DNA of 64,000 nucleotides. Source: Ascaris suum. Its lineage: Eukaryota; Nematoda; Chromadorea; Rhabditida; Ascarididae. Position 1 is the first letter of the stretch. The number at the start of each line of letters is the position of its first letter. The notes beneath the pieces were generated by a model, which was not told where the DNA came from, did not search any database, and saw only the letters and a program-made list of their open reading frames with translations. The stretch spans positions 9,758,053 through 9,822,052 of the forward strand of contig CM024172.1 of NCBI GenBank assembly GCA_013433145.1, in the 5' to 3' direction. The position numbers were made by a program, and so were the translations under genes. Below are positions 39,101 to 54,200 of this stretch, in pieces.

Positions 39101-42100
39101 CTGCTCAAAAGAACCGAAAAAAAAGGACAATGCTCACCAGAAAATGTGGAAGAATTTGTTGCGAATTGCTGCAATTACTATAAAAATAAAAGTAAATAAA
39201 ATTCAGCAAAAGTGTGAATGGAGAATAAACATAACTATGACTAGTGAGTTACTTCTAAAAGCTCAAAGAAACAAATAAGAGAGGAAGCCGACGAGGCGAA
39301 CAACGTCAACATAATCGATGCATGCGCCTTTTAGATTACAATCCACACATCAATTGATTGCACAAATATTCGAAGATAGAGGAGATTCGTAAATTAAAAT
39401 TCGCATTTGTGAAGGAAGGCGCAAATTCAAAAATCAGCTTGCACAGAAAACTGTTTATGTGGTAAAGACTCCATATTACGTCAGTACTATCGACTATAAA
39501 AATCCTCCGGTCTATGAAACAATCTGAAAGTAACCTCGAAGGAGATGGCACCATTTGGTATTTCCCTTCCTCCGTAGAAGAGGAAGACCGTGTGTGGACC
39601 GGTGATGAGCGGTTTCAAAGTGACATAGTAAAGACCGCCTTCGACCCTTTCGATCCACCATTCCACTTCATGTTCTCGCATTGGTACCACACTGAGTGCA
39701 CCCGTACCGGCGTTACCCACATCGACTGCTAATTTTCTCGGCTCGCCGACTCCCCAGAGATCATTCTTTGGCAATTCTGCAATTGCAACTGACTGGTCTC
39801 TACTAGTTCGCTTACTCATCAATTCCTGCGCAACAGAAAACATTGTCGAAGCCAGCGTACATCATAACATATTTAGCAGATAGAACGAATGCAAAATCAG
39901 AGAAATCTCAAGGGAAAATTTAGGGTATCGAAGAAACAGCAGTAAACGTTTTTATGCAAGAGGACGACAAACATGGTCAAAACCAACAGAAAAAAGGTGA
40001 CTCTTCCCATAAAAGTGACCAGTAAATTAAAATGCTTTTTCTACTGAAGCAAAAAAAAAGAATTTAGGGCTCGTGGACTCTCTCTTGCTTCCACTACCGG
40101 TAAGAAAAAAGCCTGTCAGGTCAATATGAACAGTTCTCGTGTTATATCCAAAAATTAATATATGTGTCTCAGCATGTTCAGTAACTAAGGTGAAGGAGTG
40201 AATATACATTCATATCACGTACAACGACTCCTAGATTCATTTCGCAAGATTAGCTTGAAACAATTGTAGCACCGACTGCGATCTCACTCAAGCACCACCT
40301 CAACTGAGAACACATTTCGACGTTTTTCTTTCTCCTCTCATTTCTTGCAGCATTTGCACAGTCTTGCAATTTAAGCAATGATGCCTTGTTAGAGATAAAG
40401 CACCTTCTCTATTAGGGAACCATTGCAACTGAAAGAATATTTAACATATTCAGTGCAAAATGTTTGCAAATTGTCAGATTGCATTGCTGCGTGATGCGGA
40501 TGCAATAAAAAATAGTGATGTAGTATGCGACTCATGGAACATCCACGCAGCCAGCAAGTTCTTCTGCGGGATCACCACATTGTGGTCATTAATGGAATGC
40601 TCTCTGGCACTAGTCACTTCTAGCGTATTATCACAACAATTAAGCATGAACTCGTCTTATCGCATGATGAGCAAAAAAGTCTAGTCATGCAAGGATAAGC
40701 ATTTTTTTGCCATCAAATGCTTGAAAGAGCTAACAATAAAGTGTTGCAACAAAATACAAAATAATTGCAAGTTTCAACCTCTTAGAACGCATCTATTTGC
40801 GTCACCAACGGGAACACATCGGATACGGTAAGGTGAGCGTGAAATAGGTGTTTCGTTGCAGAATATTAGCATCTCATAAACGCCTGCTAGGTCCGGTGTG
40901 AACGAGAGTTCATATAATTCAGGCTCACCAGTTGCAATGATCGTTGACTTACGCAATCTTCCATCCGGTCCCTTAATTTAGTGGTAACCGTTCAAAAACA
41001 CTTGCATATTTATGCGTTCTCTATGAGAAAAGGAAAGGAAATGCAGAAAAAATAAATTATAGATCGTTTTTGAAATTCTTATATCATGCATATTATTACT
41101 CTTTATGACGAGGATTAACCATTTTGATTTAATAAGTCGCGTGCGTCGCTCGTGATTTACAGTAATAAACGTCCGATCAACTATTAAACTTTACATCAAC
41201 GAGCGACTGCCGTCCTTTTTTTTTGCAGATGATAAAAAGCTCAAAAGGTTATAAATTGCGAACCAAAGTTTATACGGAAAAGATAAAAACATTAAAGCTA
41301 TCTGCAAGTTCCCTCTCATCTTTCCTCCAGCAAAAATTTTCTAAGATATCCGGAAAGTTCTTCTGACAAGTTACTTTTATATGCTGAAAATACAGTTTGT
41401 CAGATCAAAAGAAGAGGTGGAAATATTTGGGCGGAAATTTTGATACGCTCTTTCCATTTCCTCTCATAGTTGGCAAAAATCTTTACGGCTATCGGTTTTT
41501 GGTGATAATTTGTTGGGATTCGAGTAGTTTACCTCTGAAGGGTCATATCGATGAAAATTATGTCGGAATATAAAAATACGAAATTTGCATTACCTGTGAG
41601 AATTTGCCGACAAATGATTTAAAGAAACCTATGAACCTAATCTCTTGAGAAGAAGAAATTTTGCATTTCTAAATTGCCGCTTAATTTTTGCAAATATTTT
41701 GAGGTTTCACGTAAAGATGCCGAATTTCCGATCTTTTTTAATGTTAATGTATGAACATATCCCTTATGAATGTCAACGCCAATCGGAAATGTGGAAGAAA
41801 GAGAAGAAAACAATAGGGAGTGTATTGCTAATAAATACTCCTATGATCTACTCCAGTAAAGATTCAACTGAATTGACGACCAGCATGTTAGCAATGCCTC
41901 CAAAGAGGATTAAATGAGACAAAAACAACGACGTGCTAACCTAACTTTACAAAAAAGAACTTGCTTACCGTAACTTCGGCTGATAGTTTGTCGGGTTTGC
42001 CTGCTTCGCTTACATCAATCATGAACGCAGCCGGCAGAGATGCGCGTGCTTCTGAAGGGAATGACCCTCCTGAACGATCCTTCAATTTCACACGACTCGG

Positions 42101-45100
42101 ATCCAACGATGCACTTAACATCATGCTTAACGGCCTGCAAGCACTCTCTCTCTTTTTAAGCATTCCTAAGTAAAAGACAACGACAAAAACTTACGTTCTA
42201 GAAAATTATACACTCAACGCTTCGTTTTTGCTTCACGTTCATCCGAACCGATTACTCTATTACTATGCAATGAGAAGCAATAAAACACAATAAATCTCAT
42301 GAAGGAAACTGTACGCAGCGGCTCTTTCTTTGAGAAACTTCCTTTGTCGAAGATGCTTTTGCTGCAGCAAGTGAGATGCGGCATCACACCCCCTTCTCCA
42401 CCTCCCTTCTCTACATCAGTGGACAACAAAAAGTATATTCGACGGATTTATAGTCAAAAGGAGAGTTTGGAAATAAGAAATTGCAATATGCGGACAAATA
42501 TGAACAAACCTATTAGAAATAGGCTCGCCACCATAAAGGACTTCGATGGGTACTATATCACCAGCATTGCCGCTTAAGTTGAACGTGATTCGGTACTTGC
42601 GAGGTTCGATTTCTTCAACGATTGGCTGTTGCTGTCCTACTGGAAGACGTGCATCAACCGGCAGAGCAGCGGTTCGTGTCGCGTCGACAACGAACGACGT
42701 CGGCACTCCGACGCGGGCCTTACCCTCGAATCCTTCTATCGCAATTTTCGACACATCCCTCCGATAGTCCGCCACAGTAGTGAACGGTGAGCCTGAAATT
42801 ACACAAGATATATTCGACAAGATGATGCTGAAATCTGCAGCACAGTAACAAAAAACAACAGCTACTTTTTAGCACTTTAGCTATTAAATGGTGGAACCTT
42901 AGTATCAAGGCGCTACACAATAGAATATGCATCTAAACAGTCAATAATGACACTGAAACACTTCACCTCAAACAGCCCTAAAAATACGGTTAGCCCTTTA
43001 ATCCGTAAGGATCCATACCTGCGAATCTACCTTACAAACCATTGTAAACGGCCGCAAATCATGCAAAAGTGGGCGCCAAGGGGGCAGCGAGCACGGCAAT
43101 TACGGGCAACCACCGCTTCAATCCCAACTGTTTTCCATCCTATTCTCGTGGCGAGTAAAACGTCTAGAAATGTTTACTGTTTCGTGATGATTCCTTTCAT
43201 TACGATAAATTCTAGCGATGGCTGGCGGAAAAAGAAGTTTCGAAGCCATAAAAGCACACGCGGGGATCTGGAGGTGATGAATGGAAGAATCGCAGTACGA
43301 TGGAGGGGAAGATAAAGAAAGAGAATGAATGGACGAAAACAGCTCAAATCCGACATCATTCTAAAATCGGAAATGCAACCTAAGTGTCCAGTGTTACTGA
43401 AGAATTTCCTGAACGATGGCCTTTTATATTTCATCAACACGAGGGTGAACAAAGTGTGATCCATGTCTCTCCCTTTCCCACTTTTATGCCTCATCTTTCC
43501 TTCCCATTTAGTAAGTCCTACTCCTCCCTCCCTCTTCCTCTCCATAAGTTCTATCTTTCAACTAGTCGTGGCGATTAAAAAGCAAATGCAGTAAAAACTG
43601 AAAAGCCTACCAGGAATGGGTTCTTTCTTTTCGCCATAAACGATGTTGATCTCGTATAGACCCGGCGTTAGCAGCACGTATTCTACAGTGCATGAACCAT
43701 TCGAATGATCCGTTACGGTAGTTTTACTTTCGGAGGGACCTTTTATCGCCATCGCAATCGACCCTTCGCCAGCACCCTTTCAAGAATAATGCGAAATTCG
43801 CACGCATAAACCGACAACAAAATGGAAAAATAGATGAGTGGAAAAGTTTCAACGCCCACGTGATGAAAGGAAATATGAAGGAAAAAAAGAGGAATTAGGT
43901 ATAATTAACCGTCGAGCAATCTTCAATAAACGCCCACTTGGAGTACCCGGAAGATCAAGCTGTGAAGATAATCGGCTTCTACCTATCAAGTAAACGCAGA
44001 GCATGCAGTGTGCCTATTATGACTGTGATGTCCCATTCTTATTATTATTTAGTCATTCACAGCTGTTGATGATAACGCTCTTGCCATACCTTTCAATGCT
44101 CCTCTTTACTAATCTCCTTTCGTTGCGTTTAGTATATCAATGCCGCTAATCACCTTTATGAATAATTGGGATCAATGCTCTAAACCAGCAATTAAGCGTT
44201 TCAAAATGTTCCTTAATTGATTATTTGTAATCATAACGCTGCAAATTATACAAATCTACCTCATAACAGACCATGTGTAATTGCATACAGCACTCAGCGA
44301 TATGCTCTGTAAACAGAACCAAGCAAAAAAGGCATTTATAGTTCAAAGATATCGACATGATTAATGGTCTTGTCGGTGTGATCATGCAAGACTGCCATCA
44401 AAACCTCTAAAGGAATGAATCCTGAAATAACATCGACGTTCTAATCAGGAACGTTGAATAAACAAAACAGCTGGCACCAAAGAATAAATTAACTGTCAAC
44501 ACTGTGATATCTCTCCTTTAAAACACTGTATAATTCCTCCCTCCTTCCGAATGAAACTCATCCATCGACGGTCCGTTCTATCGAAAAACGTTCAGTTACA
44601 CAGAATACCTATATTATTCACCTGCGTATCGATACGGAATTTGGTGCGTTCACCGACGATCGCACGCTCGAGTCCTTCGCCTACCGCGCGACATTTACTC
44701 GCATCTTCACCTTCACGCACCATTGTCCTCGCCTCCTTCACCAATACGCCATCAAAGAATATCGAAAATTTCGTCTCGCCTAGTTTCTGTGCTGTCCATC
44801 CACCTGCACAAAACTATTCACTGTTCGATAACGAGCAACAAACGGGGAAATGCGCCAGAAGATTTGATATGATTTGCCTCTACACTTCGATTCACTAAAG
44901 GAAACAGCTTCATTAATTGGCAGCAAGCAATAATGAACGCCCGATAATGCGCTCATTGCATAACTGATCTGAGCGCTTGTAGAACTCTCCCGCAAAAGAT
45001 TCATTTCCAGTGACACGATCAGTGAGAATTGCAGTCATAGCAGCTGCAAAATGCGTGCAGACTTCTTGCAACCTTTTTGCAACAATGCCTCCAACCTTTT

Positions 45101-45208
45101 TGGAAGTTGATGAGCTATTTAGAAGGTGACAGAGCAGTCGAAGACTTACAACTGTTTCGCAGGTTTCGCAACTTTAGCCTCAATATTTGTTGCTATGGGA
45201 ATACCAGG

Positions 45209-45249
<41 letters not shown>

Positions 45250-48200
45250 TTAGAAATATACACACATATGCAAGACGCGTTACTAGAAGGCGCTTTGCAA
45301 ACGTGATTTTACAAATATGGGTGAACGGGTGGCTGAATCTTCGACTATGGCAATCGCAACTCCAACGACGACCTGGCTGGCAATTCGACTTCTGCTATCT
45401 CAAGTAACTAAATTCAACAATAGAGGAGACGAACTTTACTTGTCAACCAATCGGGACAAATCACCCAATGCCATGAACATCAAATTCTGCATGCTTTTAT
45501 CTGCAAGATAAGCAAGCAAACGGTTCTCCAGCGTTGGGCAATTAGTCAAGGAGGGAGAAAATTGTTGTTCATTTCAGAAGGATGACCTATTATTATTAGA
45601 ACAACGCAAATACGCTATTGGATTAAGTTTATGCAAGTTTTTCGACTAGTTCAATAGCACAGATGCTGAGTTGAGAAAATGCAAAAAAACCTCAACTGCT
45701 ATCACGAGTAAGGTGATAACAAATCAAAGACTATTTCAATCGATCTAATAGATGTGTTAGATCAACTGGAATGGACCGATAACCGAATGGATCGAATGGA
45801 ACGGAACAAGAAATGATAGCCGAAATGAAATCAGTAAAGACCGAAGAGATGTGAAAAATTAACTGAAAGAAACCTGAGAAGATGCCACCAATCTGTGGAG
45901 TTAACTTGAGGAGATACTTCCTTCCATCAGGATCTTCAGTAATTGCTTCAATACCCATTGCATGTGGAATAGTTCCACCGGTATTGATGAGAATCTCTTT
46001 ACGATGACCAACTAACACATTCTCTGCAAATAATAACACTATCATATTGTTGGTTGACTTACTAGCTTTTGCATTAGGCCATCTCAATAAAAACTACTGA
46101 AAATATTCCACATTGAACCATTATTGCATTCCCTTCAAAAAAAAAGGGCAAGGATATCTTTAAATGTGCATCGATAATAATCATTCGCAATCGAACGTTC
46201 ATCTTCTAATTTGATTTTATTTCATTGCCAAAAACTAAATCAACTCTTAGAAATAAAATCACAACAAAACAATCAGCAACTTTTCAAATGTCAACGAAAA
46301 TAAACTTGATAAAGAGTGATGCTAACGGAGAAGTTGAACGTTCTTTTTTAAAACTCATATGCACATCTTCGAGTCTCAATTTGAACAAAGAGAACAATCA
46401 CCTCAAAATATATATTGAATAAAACTCTGTTCAACAACTACTTATAGCCTCGCACTCCTATACAATAACACTGAAGAAAAAGATCTCCTCGCAAATAAAG
46501 GAACACTACAGTTGGACGAAATTTCCAAAAAGTTATCAGACATTAAGCTGCAAGAAAGATTTCTATGAGACTAGGTGCCAAAGAAAGACTGATGGAATAT
46601 TGGCTATTCACTGTGCCTCAAATAGAGATTGAAATCGTGTCCGTTAACGCGTTATTGCATATGGTAAAGACCTATTCCATGCACAACTTGCATGAAACCG
46701 AGTCAATATTAACAATTTCTACTATCCCTTAATTAGCGAACTGTTTTACCATTTTTGACTTATTGTTGATTCCGCACCTCTCATTCCTTCTTCTCATCAC
46801 TCATAAATGGCAATATTGAAGTGAACTCATAAGCTACATATGGTATCAGGGAGATTTTCATGTTGACACATATACTGTGAATACTCGAAATCGCTAACTG
46901 GTTCAACGAATGAATAAAATCTTTCCACTTGTTGTATAAAATGATATCCTCCATTGCAGAATAGAGTATGTGATTCTCGTCCTGATCGTGAAGCCGTAAG
47001 CCTTCATAAACACTAGGCGACAGTCGGCTGGGTGCAATAAAGACTTCTGCGCAATGTACTCTTCCTGCTTTCTCGTTCTCTCCTCCTCTAGGTTGAGTGC
47101 TAATTCCTATCGGGCATCAAAATTTGTGAATCACTATGCTCGCAAATTACCTCAATTTATCTTGTATGGAATGATTACGCAGGAAGGTTTTGCGCAGAGA
47201 TAATCGGCAGCTTAGCCAACAAGGCGGATGTGACAAGAATGATGAAGACAGTAGTATTAAAGGGTAGATTTCTTGGAAACCGAGCAGTATCGATGAAGGA
47301 AGAGGAACAATTTCAACTGGGGGATGGAAAAGCCTGCAGTGTCAAATGAAACTCGAAAAAATCATCAAGTAATTGCAATACAAAAGGTGCGGAATAAGAA
47401 ATGAACAGCAAAGAACTGTGGATGATGCAATGTGCTGACGGAAGTACCTTGTATCTTCAGCTTTCTTCCAACCTCCCGATCACGCAGCCCCAACTCCCAA
47501 TTTGAAGGATTTTGCTTCACCCTTCGCTCCTCGACCGCTATGAAAACTACCTACGTTATAGAGCGGGATATTAAAGAGCGAAGTTTGCTAAACTCCTTCG
47601 ATATAATCTCTCCCGTATATACTTGTTCTTAATCTTTAGGCATCGCCTATACGCAGAATACGCATAGAGGTCATAATCTGGAGAGAAAAAAGATTCTGTG
47701 TTTGCGGCAACTAATACTGAATTCATGTTAGCTAAAATCCAGCGTAGAATGCGTAGTTATTCATTCGATGAATGAAAATAACTGGAAAACCAATGAAAAA
47801 TACCGGAAAACCCATTGCTTCAGCGAATTCATTCAGTACAACGATAAAAGTGGACTGCTTCACGTCAAAAAGAAATAAAGAAATAACGCCCTACTTAATG
47901 CATCGTGTGGCAGGAAAAATTGGTACCAGCAACACTTCGTAGTTCGCAAAGCTTTACCAAAGAGTTCGCGAGCTCAATTTCTGTTCAATCTAAATTCCGC
48001 CCAATTTCTTAAGCTGCAAAAAAAAATGAATAGCTCTTACTTCTAGGTTATTAATCCCCATACTTGATATCCACTCTGAACCTGGTCGCAGAAAATTAGC
48101 TTGATGTCAGGTGCAAGAAATAAAAAAATGCTCGAGCTGGAAATTTTCAGCCGATTGCCACGGAAACAGCAGAGAAACGGATAGCAACCGTTATATCCGA

Positions 48201-51200
48201 AATATCTCATATTTTCATGCGCGGTTTGATTGTGGCATTTCATCTTTCCGAATTTTAGTAATGTAATCCACATATATTGTCATGCGCCGAAAAGTTCCAA
48301 GCAATGCGATTCATCATCACGCGGTTGTGTATCACCTGAGGCAATTTGATTTTCTAGCTTCTATTTTCTTCACCTCTCGTATTATGCGGTGAAGAATAAA
48401 ATCAACCGCTTCTATTCATTTGATGTGTTGCTTATGGCTGTGTCACGATCGCCACACATTTTTATTGATGTATTGCATTCCCGCAATAAACGTTGCATTG
48501 CGAATAATATGAGATAAAATAAGCACACGGATGCGTGTTGTACGTGTAACAAATATGCTTAACCGATAATACCACTAACGCTCCAACGTTATCGTCTCTC
48601 AAGCACTCAGTGACTCACTTTGATCTTGATATTATTGCTGATCTCAGGTAACAAGCGTTTAGTAATTTCCGCATTTACTTTTGTTGAGGTTCAAATCACA
48701 AACCTAATATTCCGCCACTCCCACGAATTCCATTTAAGAAGCTAAAAGAATAAAACAATCAGTTAGATGAAATCAACCACTCTCTGGACACCGTTACCAC
48801 AAAGAAGACCTATCAATAATAGGAGCATCTTGAAAACTTGTCGAGAGATATATGAACTTCCATAAAAATAGAACAAATATGCTATGTTTACGTTGGCAAA
48901 TCTCTGCTGACAATAACAAAAGAGTGAAACGGTCATCAACGGAATGAAATGGCGCTAACCCACCGGAATTCCTAACAAAATAATCAAGCAGTATCAGATA
49001 AAACGGCTGATGGATTGACTTATTTGTAGGCTCTAAAAATTATGACAGACGGCTGGCAATAAAATAATATTAATATGAAATGAAATTTTTATACTCGTTT
49101 AAATACAGATTAATGCAAAATCGAGATTTTCTATTACTCCTTCTCTAAAACAATAAATCCTTTTATTCCTAAATGATTTTATTAATACGAACTAACCTAT
49201 GAAGCAAATATTTCTTTTTCAGTTCTAATTAACCACAAAATTCTATTCGTAAGCGCATTCATTTACGGCAATTTTACAAACACTTTTGAAAGAATATACC
49301 CATCTTATGATGAATGAAAAAAAAAATTTAGTTGAACCGTTCATAATCCTACAAGACAATAACAAATGAGATTATTGAAAACATTAGATAAAGAAAATAC
49401 TCCTCAAGGAGCTCTAATAGAATCGCTGAGTCATTGGAGCCTATAGAATACTGTTCAATGTTTTTTCTGAAAGCAAATTAAAGTTGATGTAATATCGAGG
49501 TTTAATCCACAACTGGTCACTCTTTCCCCGTATAAATATTAACCGAAGCAAATGCCCCATTCTCATCAGAGATCACTTATGGATATTCCATAAAGTTCTA
49601 TGCAATCTATTCACCACAAACACATTTCCAATGCAAAACAAACTGTAAAGAAAAATTTCAATAACAGCTTCATCGAAGTGATTTAAAAAAAAAAAACGTT
49701 TCATTCCGAATCGATGACATTCGTTATGATCGCCGGTCGATGACATCATTTCCATTAACCGACTAGGAAAGCCTTTAGCACAATAATAACAATTATCACT
49801 GTTTCAATCCATACAAGGAATCTAAACTGCAATCAACAAGAGAAAGTATCGCAGTTTTGAGACGCATCCCAGCGGCAACTATAGTCGACTCGACGGAATT
49901 CCCCCCAAAAAATTGCGACTTTTGATAATTCCATAAATAAAACCACCTAAGGATTTGAAAAACCAAAAAATTTCAACGTTTATTATTTGAGTACATTTTA
50001 AAACACTATCATTTCGTCGTTTCCGCAAACGTTTTTTGCTACTGAAAAATATTCATATGGCAAATTCTATCAAATATCTCTGCAATTTCAAATATGGATC
50101 GCTGAGAGAATCGATCCGCGAGTTAAAATCCCATTCAGATACCGAAACGACCGCACGTAACAACAGCCATATTTGCAAATTCAAATCGATAATCGATCCA
50201 ATATTTGGTCACAGCACATATATATATATACATATATGTGTACAATTATTTTGCAAATAACTAATAAACGAGTAAAATATATGCAGACTAAGGCGAAAAC
50301 AAACAACACAATGAAATGATGCATTCTTTAAAAAAAAAAACTAATTTTTCAAAGAGCTCCTTTGGAAATATTTGCTAAAAATTTCCAAAAACGTCTCTTG
50401 TCTTTAAATGTTTGGAAAAAGCCTAAAAACCACATCATAATTAACAAGCTCCTTTCAACTTTAATCCACACTTTGAAGTAATTCAATAATGATCGCACAG
50501 AAAAATGAGAAATATTCCACGAATGATAACGAGAAACTGATTATTCCATGGTGGGAAAACATGGAAACCATAAAAATGGAATATTATAAAAGAGAGAAAA
50601 ATCGTTGCATAGCACGCTCTCCTCAATTTAGTTCATCAATTGAGATTAGCAAATGTTCCATCTGAATCGAACACTTTGAAATGAAGCGACTATAAAAAGC
50701 ACCTATTCACCATCTATAACTCTAATCAACCTGTCAGTGAAAGAAGCCACCTCTATTAATTAAATAGGCTGCAAAACATACTATTATTGCAACTGAGATT
50801 CAACACGCGAATTACAAACACTATTTTCAGTCGACAATTTTAGCACCCTTTTAGGGCAATAAAGTCCGCAGAAGCAAACGACAAACCGCACATTAACAGC
50901 GTGGACAATCACAAGCTTTCACACTGAACAATCGTAAATCATCAACGGATAATGCCGGAACCGAGCGTTCTTTTGCCTTTATGACTGGACGATCGATGGG
51001 AGCCACCGCTTCTACGCAATCGCTCGCTAGCTGGTGGTTGCGCAAGGATCTTGAACGGACTTCCCGGTACATGACAATCGTCGAACATCACCCGCAAATA
51101 GTAGACACCCGCACTAAAGGCTCATAGAACATCGAACACGTACCATCATGATTATCGATACAGTGAATCGGCGTCTTCGCCGGACCATCGACGAACAAAT

Positions 51201-54200
51201 CGATATTACCGAAACCAGCACGCTTTGCATCAATCAAAACATGCGTTGACCTGGCAGCAAGTACTGTACCTAGACCTGGACCCGTTACTGTCACCAATTC
51301 TGCTTGAGCTGGCCCTGCAGCGCTCACCACGTATTCCGCTTCCGCGACAATACCATTCGGGGTAGCTGTTTCATTGAGTGGTGGCACAGAATGGACGGTA
51401 AATGGAGAGTCATCAATTGGGATGTCCTCATAAGTGACCTCGATAGTGTAGTTGCCGACTTCGGATGGCGTGAATCGAACTCGAAACCCGCTTGGTGTAG
51501 GTTCAATAAGTGCCTCAACGACACATCCTGATGGACTGCGAATTGTAATACGAGTATTCTCACCATCACATGTAAATACATGCACCTCCTTCTCGCAGTT
51601 CACCGTTACAATCGCTGAAATTCGTATGCGACTTTTGCAGTAAAAAAGGTGCGAGATTCGGGACTTCGATCAATAACGGCGAGTTAGCACTCATTCAACA
51701 CACATCGTTAAGATGAGTCCCGCTTTATTTAAATCATAAGATGTGGCAAACGATACCAAAACAAAGTTGTTAAATTTGAAGGTGAGTGATGACCGGCTGC
51801 CAATAGGGAACAATATAAAATGCCCACCGTCATCAAAGAATAGTTAACACAATACTCTAAGATTCAAAAAACGAAAGAGTTTATTCAAAAATATCCTATG
51901 AGAACCTTAATTAATGTGACCTCATGAAATGGTTTTAGCCTTCCGTCACTTGTGTGCTTTCTTTATTTTCTGACTTCACCGATATATCCCCACAGCACTT
52001 CAAAACATTTCTGCAGGAAAAGAAGAGATCGCCTCAGTAAATACACCACTGCACAGTGCCGCACCACCGCGTATGCAAAGTCATTAGCATATGTTTTGTC
52101 GCTCCTTTAAAAGGAATTCTTGCTCTATCTCTTTTCCTTCATTCATGCGTGCTAAAGTGCTCTAGACATTGTTGATTAATAACAACGTTGAGCTATAGCA
52201 CATACCGCAAAGTACCTTCAACATGGTTTACCTGTGCTGCAAGCACAACTTGTAACCTCAACATCTATAGTTCCCCGGTGTTGCAAATCTAATCTGAACC
52301 TCTACCTGTATAGTTTCTCCCTCTCTTGGCTGTAAACTTCATGCTTTCTAAAAGATTATTTAGAGATGGAGGGCGAAAGGAAAATATGAGAGGAATTTCC
52401 CTCGGTCTTCACCAACCCTAATCAAAAACTGATTAAAGTAAACACACATATACAATTAATACAAAGGAACGCATTAGTTTAACACAGAAACGTTCGCAAA
52501 TAAGGTGTTTGTAGCGATAAACTTCAGAAAACAATTCCTTTCTGTTATTGCTATAAAAGAGTTCAGTAAATATCAACGAAACATTTCCCATCTCCAAAAT
52601 CTGTGAAACTATTTCCTGCTCATTTTATTTTTTTAAGCGAGAAATGAGAAGAAATTGTTTCTCTCCATTTGCTTCCTCTTGTCCCCCTCTTAATGCTCTA
52701 GTGATTAGCAGTTCTGCTAATCCGCAGTGATAAATGATTAAATGTCTGAACGATCGAAAGTATACACTGGGAGCAGGAAGTATACGATAAGATGTGCACA
52801 CAATTTCTAGATCCTTTGAAAGGAAGAGTGGTAATAACATTATAGGACATAAATGGGGAACGTTATGCAGTGAGCGAAATAAATTCGACTATGAAAGTTT
52901 TTAAAAAATTGGAGTGGAAAATGTGGTAACAAAAGAGATGAAAGCAATACTTATAAAGGGTTCAAGAACCAATTTAGAGAATAGATATCTCTCGCCTCAA
53001 CTGACCTCAATGTCATATAAAAATCTGGCATGAGCGTTAGAACAACACACTGCATCCTTCCATCATCTGCCCCCACCCCCACCCCCTCCATGAACAGACA
53101 ATTTGATTGAAAATCTCCTCTGAGTTTCCGGGAAGAAATGTCACTTTCTTATATTCCACGGATTTTTCATTTAAATAAACATGGCAGCATAAAGGAATAA
53201 CGCAAAAGAAAAGCCATTCACAAAACGTGACACTTCAAATCGACAAAAACAAACAACACAATCAACAGTGAAGTCAATGGAATCGAAACAGCGAGATTTT
53301 CGTCGAATATCGCAACAATGCATGCACAAACAAAGAAATACAACTTGCAATAGCAGGATTCGATGATCTTCTTCACCGATCACTCAATTCGGGTAAACTT
53401 TTAGGACTCAAATAACACCATAAAAGGCTTGTTTGTATTTATTTTCTAACCCCTCTTTCCACCCAATTTTCTGTGGACTGCCCGACTCCATTATTTTCTT
53501 ACCAACACGAAGGTCATAAAAACCCTTCAAAACAAACAACAATCATCACTCACAATTTAGAAAATAAAACAAAAAGGAAGCGAAATGCACAAACAAAGGA
53601 ATGCATCCAAAACCGCTCGTTAAAGAACGACTCTTTAAAGGAATTCGTTAGTAATGATAAAACAAACGGTCCAACTAGTGACATTTCCTTTGAAAGTTTC
53701 ATTTCTGTGCACCTCAGTTAATGCGCATTTCTCGTCAAATGCGACATTTAGTGCGCATTTTCGATTAATACACTTTTGTGCTTCTGCTAGCTACTAAACT
53801 AATTCCGTCAAATCCGCCAGACGGTCATTAGTACCGTCTATCGGCGAAAGTCTCAACTTCTCTCCTTTGGTTTTTCCACTTCGCCCTTCGACATGTTTCT
53901 TTTAGAAAAATGTCAAGGAAAGTCCCTTTCGTCCGCTATCCGAGCAAATTGAACCAACCTTTGCGAAAGATAGGGTTCGATATTACGCAAGGATTATCAT
54001 CCTCAGACCATGTGACATAATCCTTCCCACGATGGATGCGTTTTCCCCTTCTTCCTCTCATTTTACCGAGAACAAAAGGAAAGATTCTCCTCTAACCATT
54101 CAGAGTCCCTCTGGATTTGCATTAAGTTTGGCAGTCGTCAAATGTTGCACTCGCTTGCGCAAACAAACTGGACATCACTCCATGCAAGATGAGCAATCCA

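Noticed and set aside
45126..45407. Open frame with a run of alternating Thr and His
   Set aside because: It is produced by the CA microsatellite.
51087..51150. A very short intron to explain the frameshift in the repeat 7/8 exon
   Set aside because: The only GT..AG pair there is 30 nt, a multiple of three, would not restore the frame, and would remove conserved residues.
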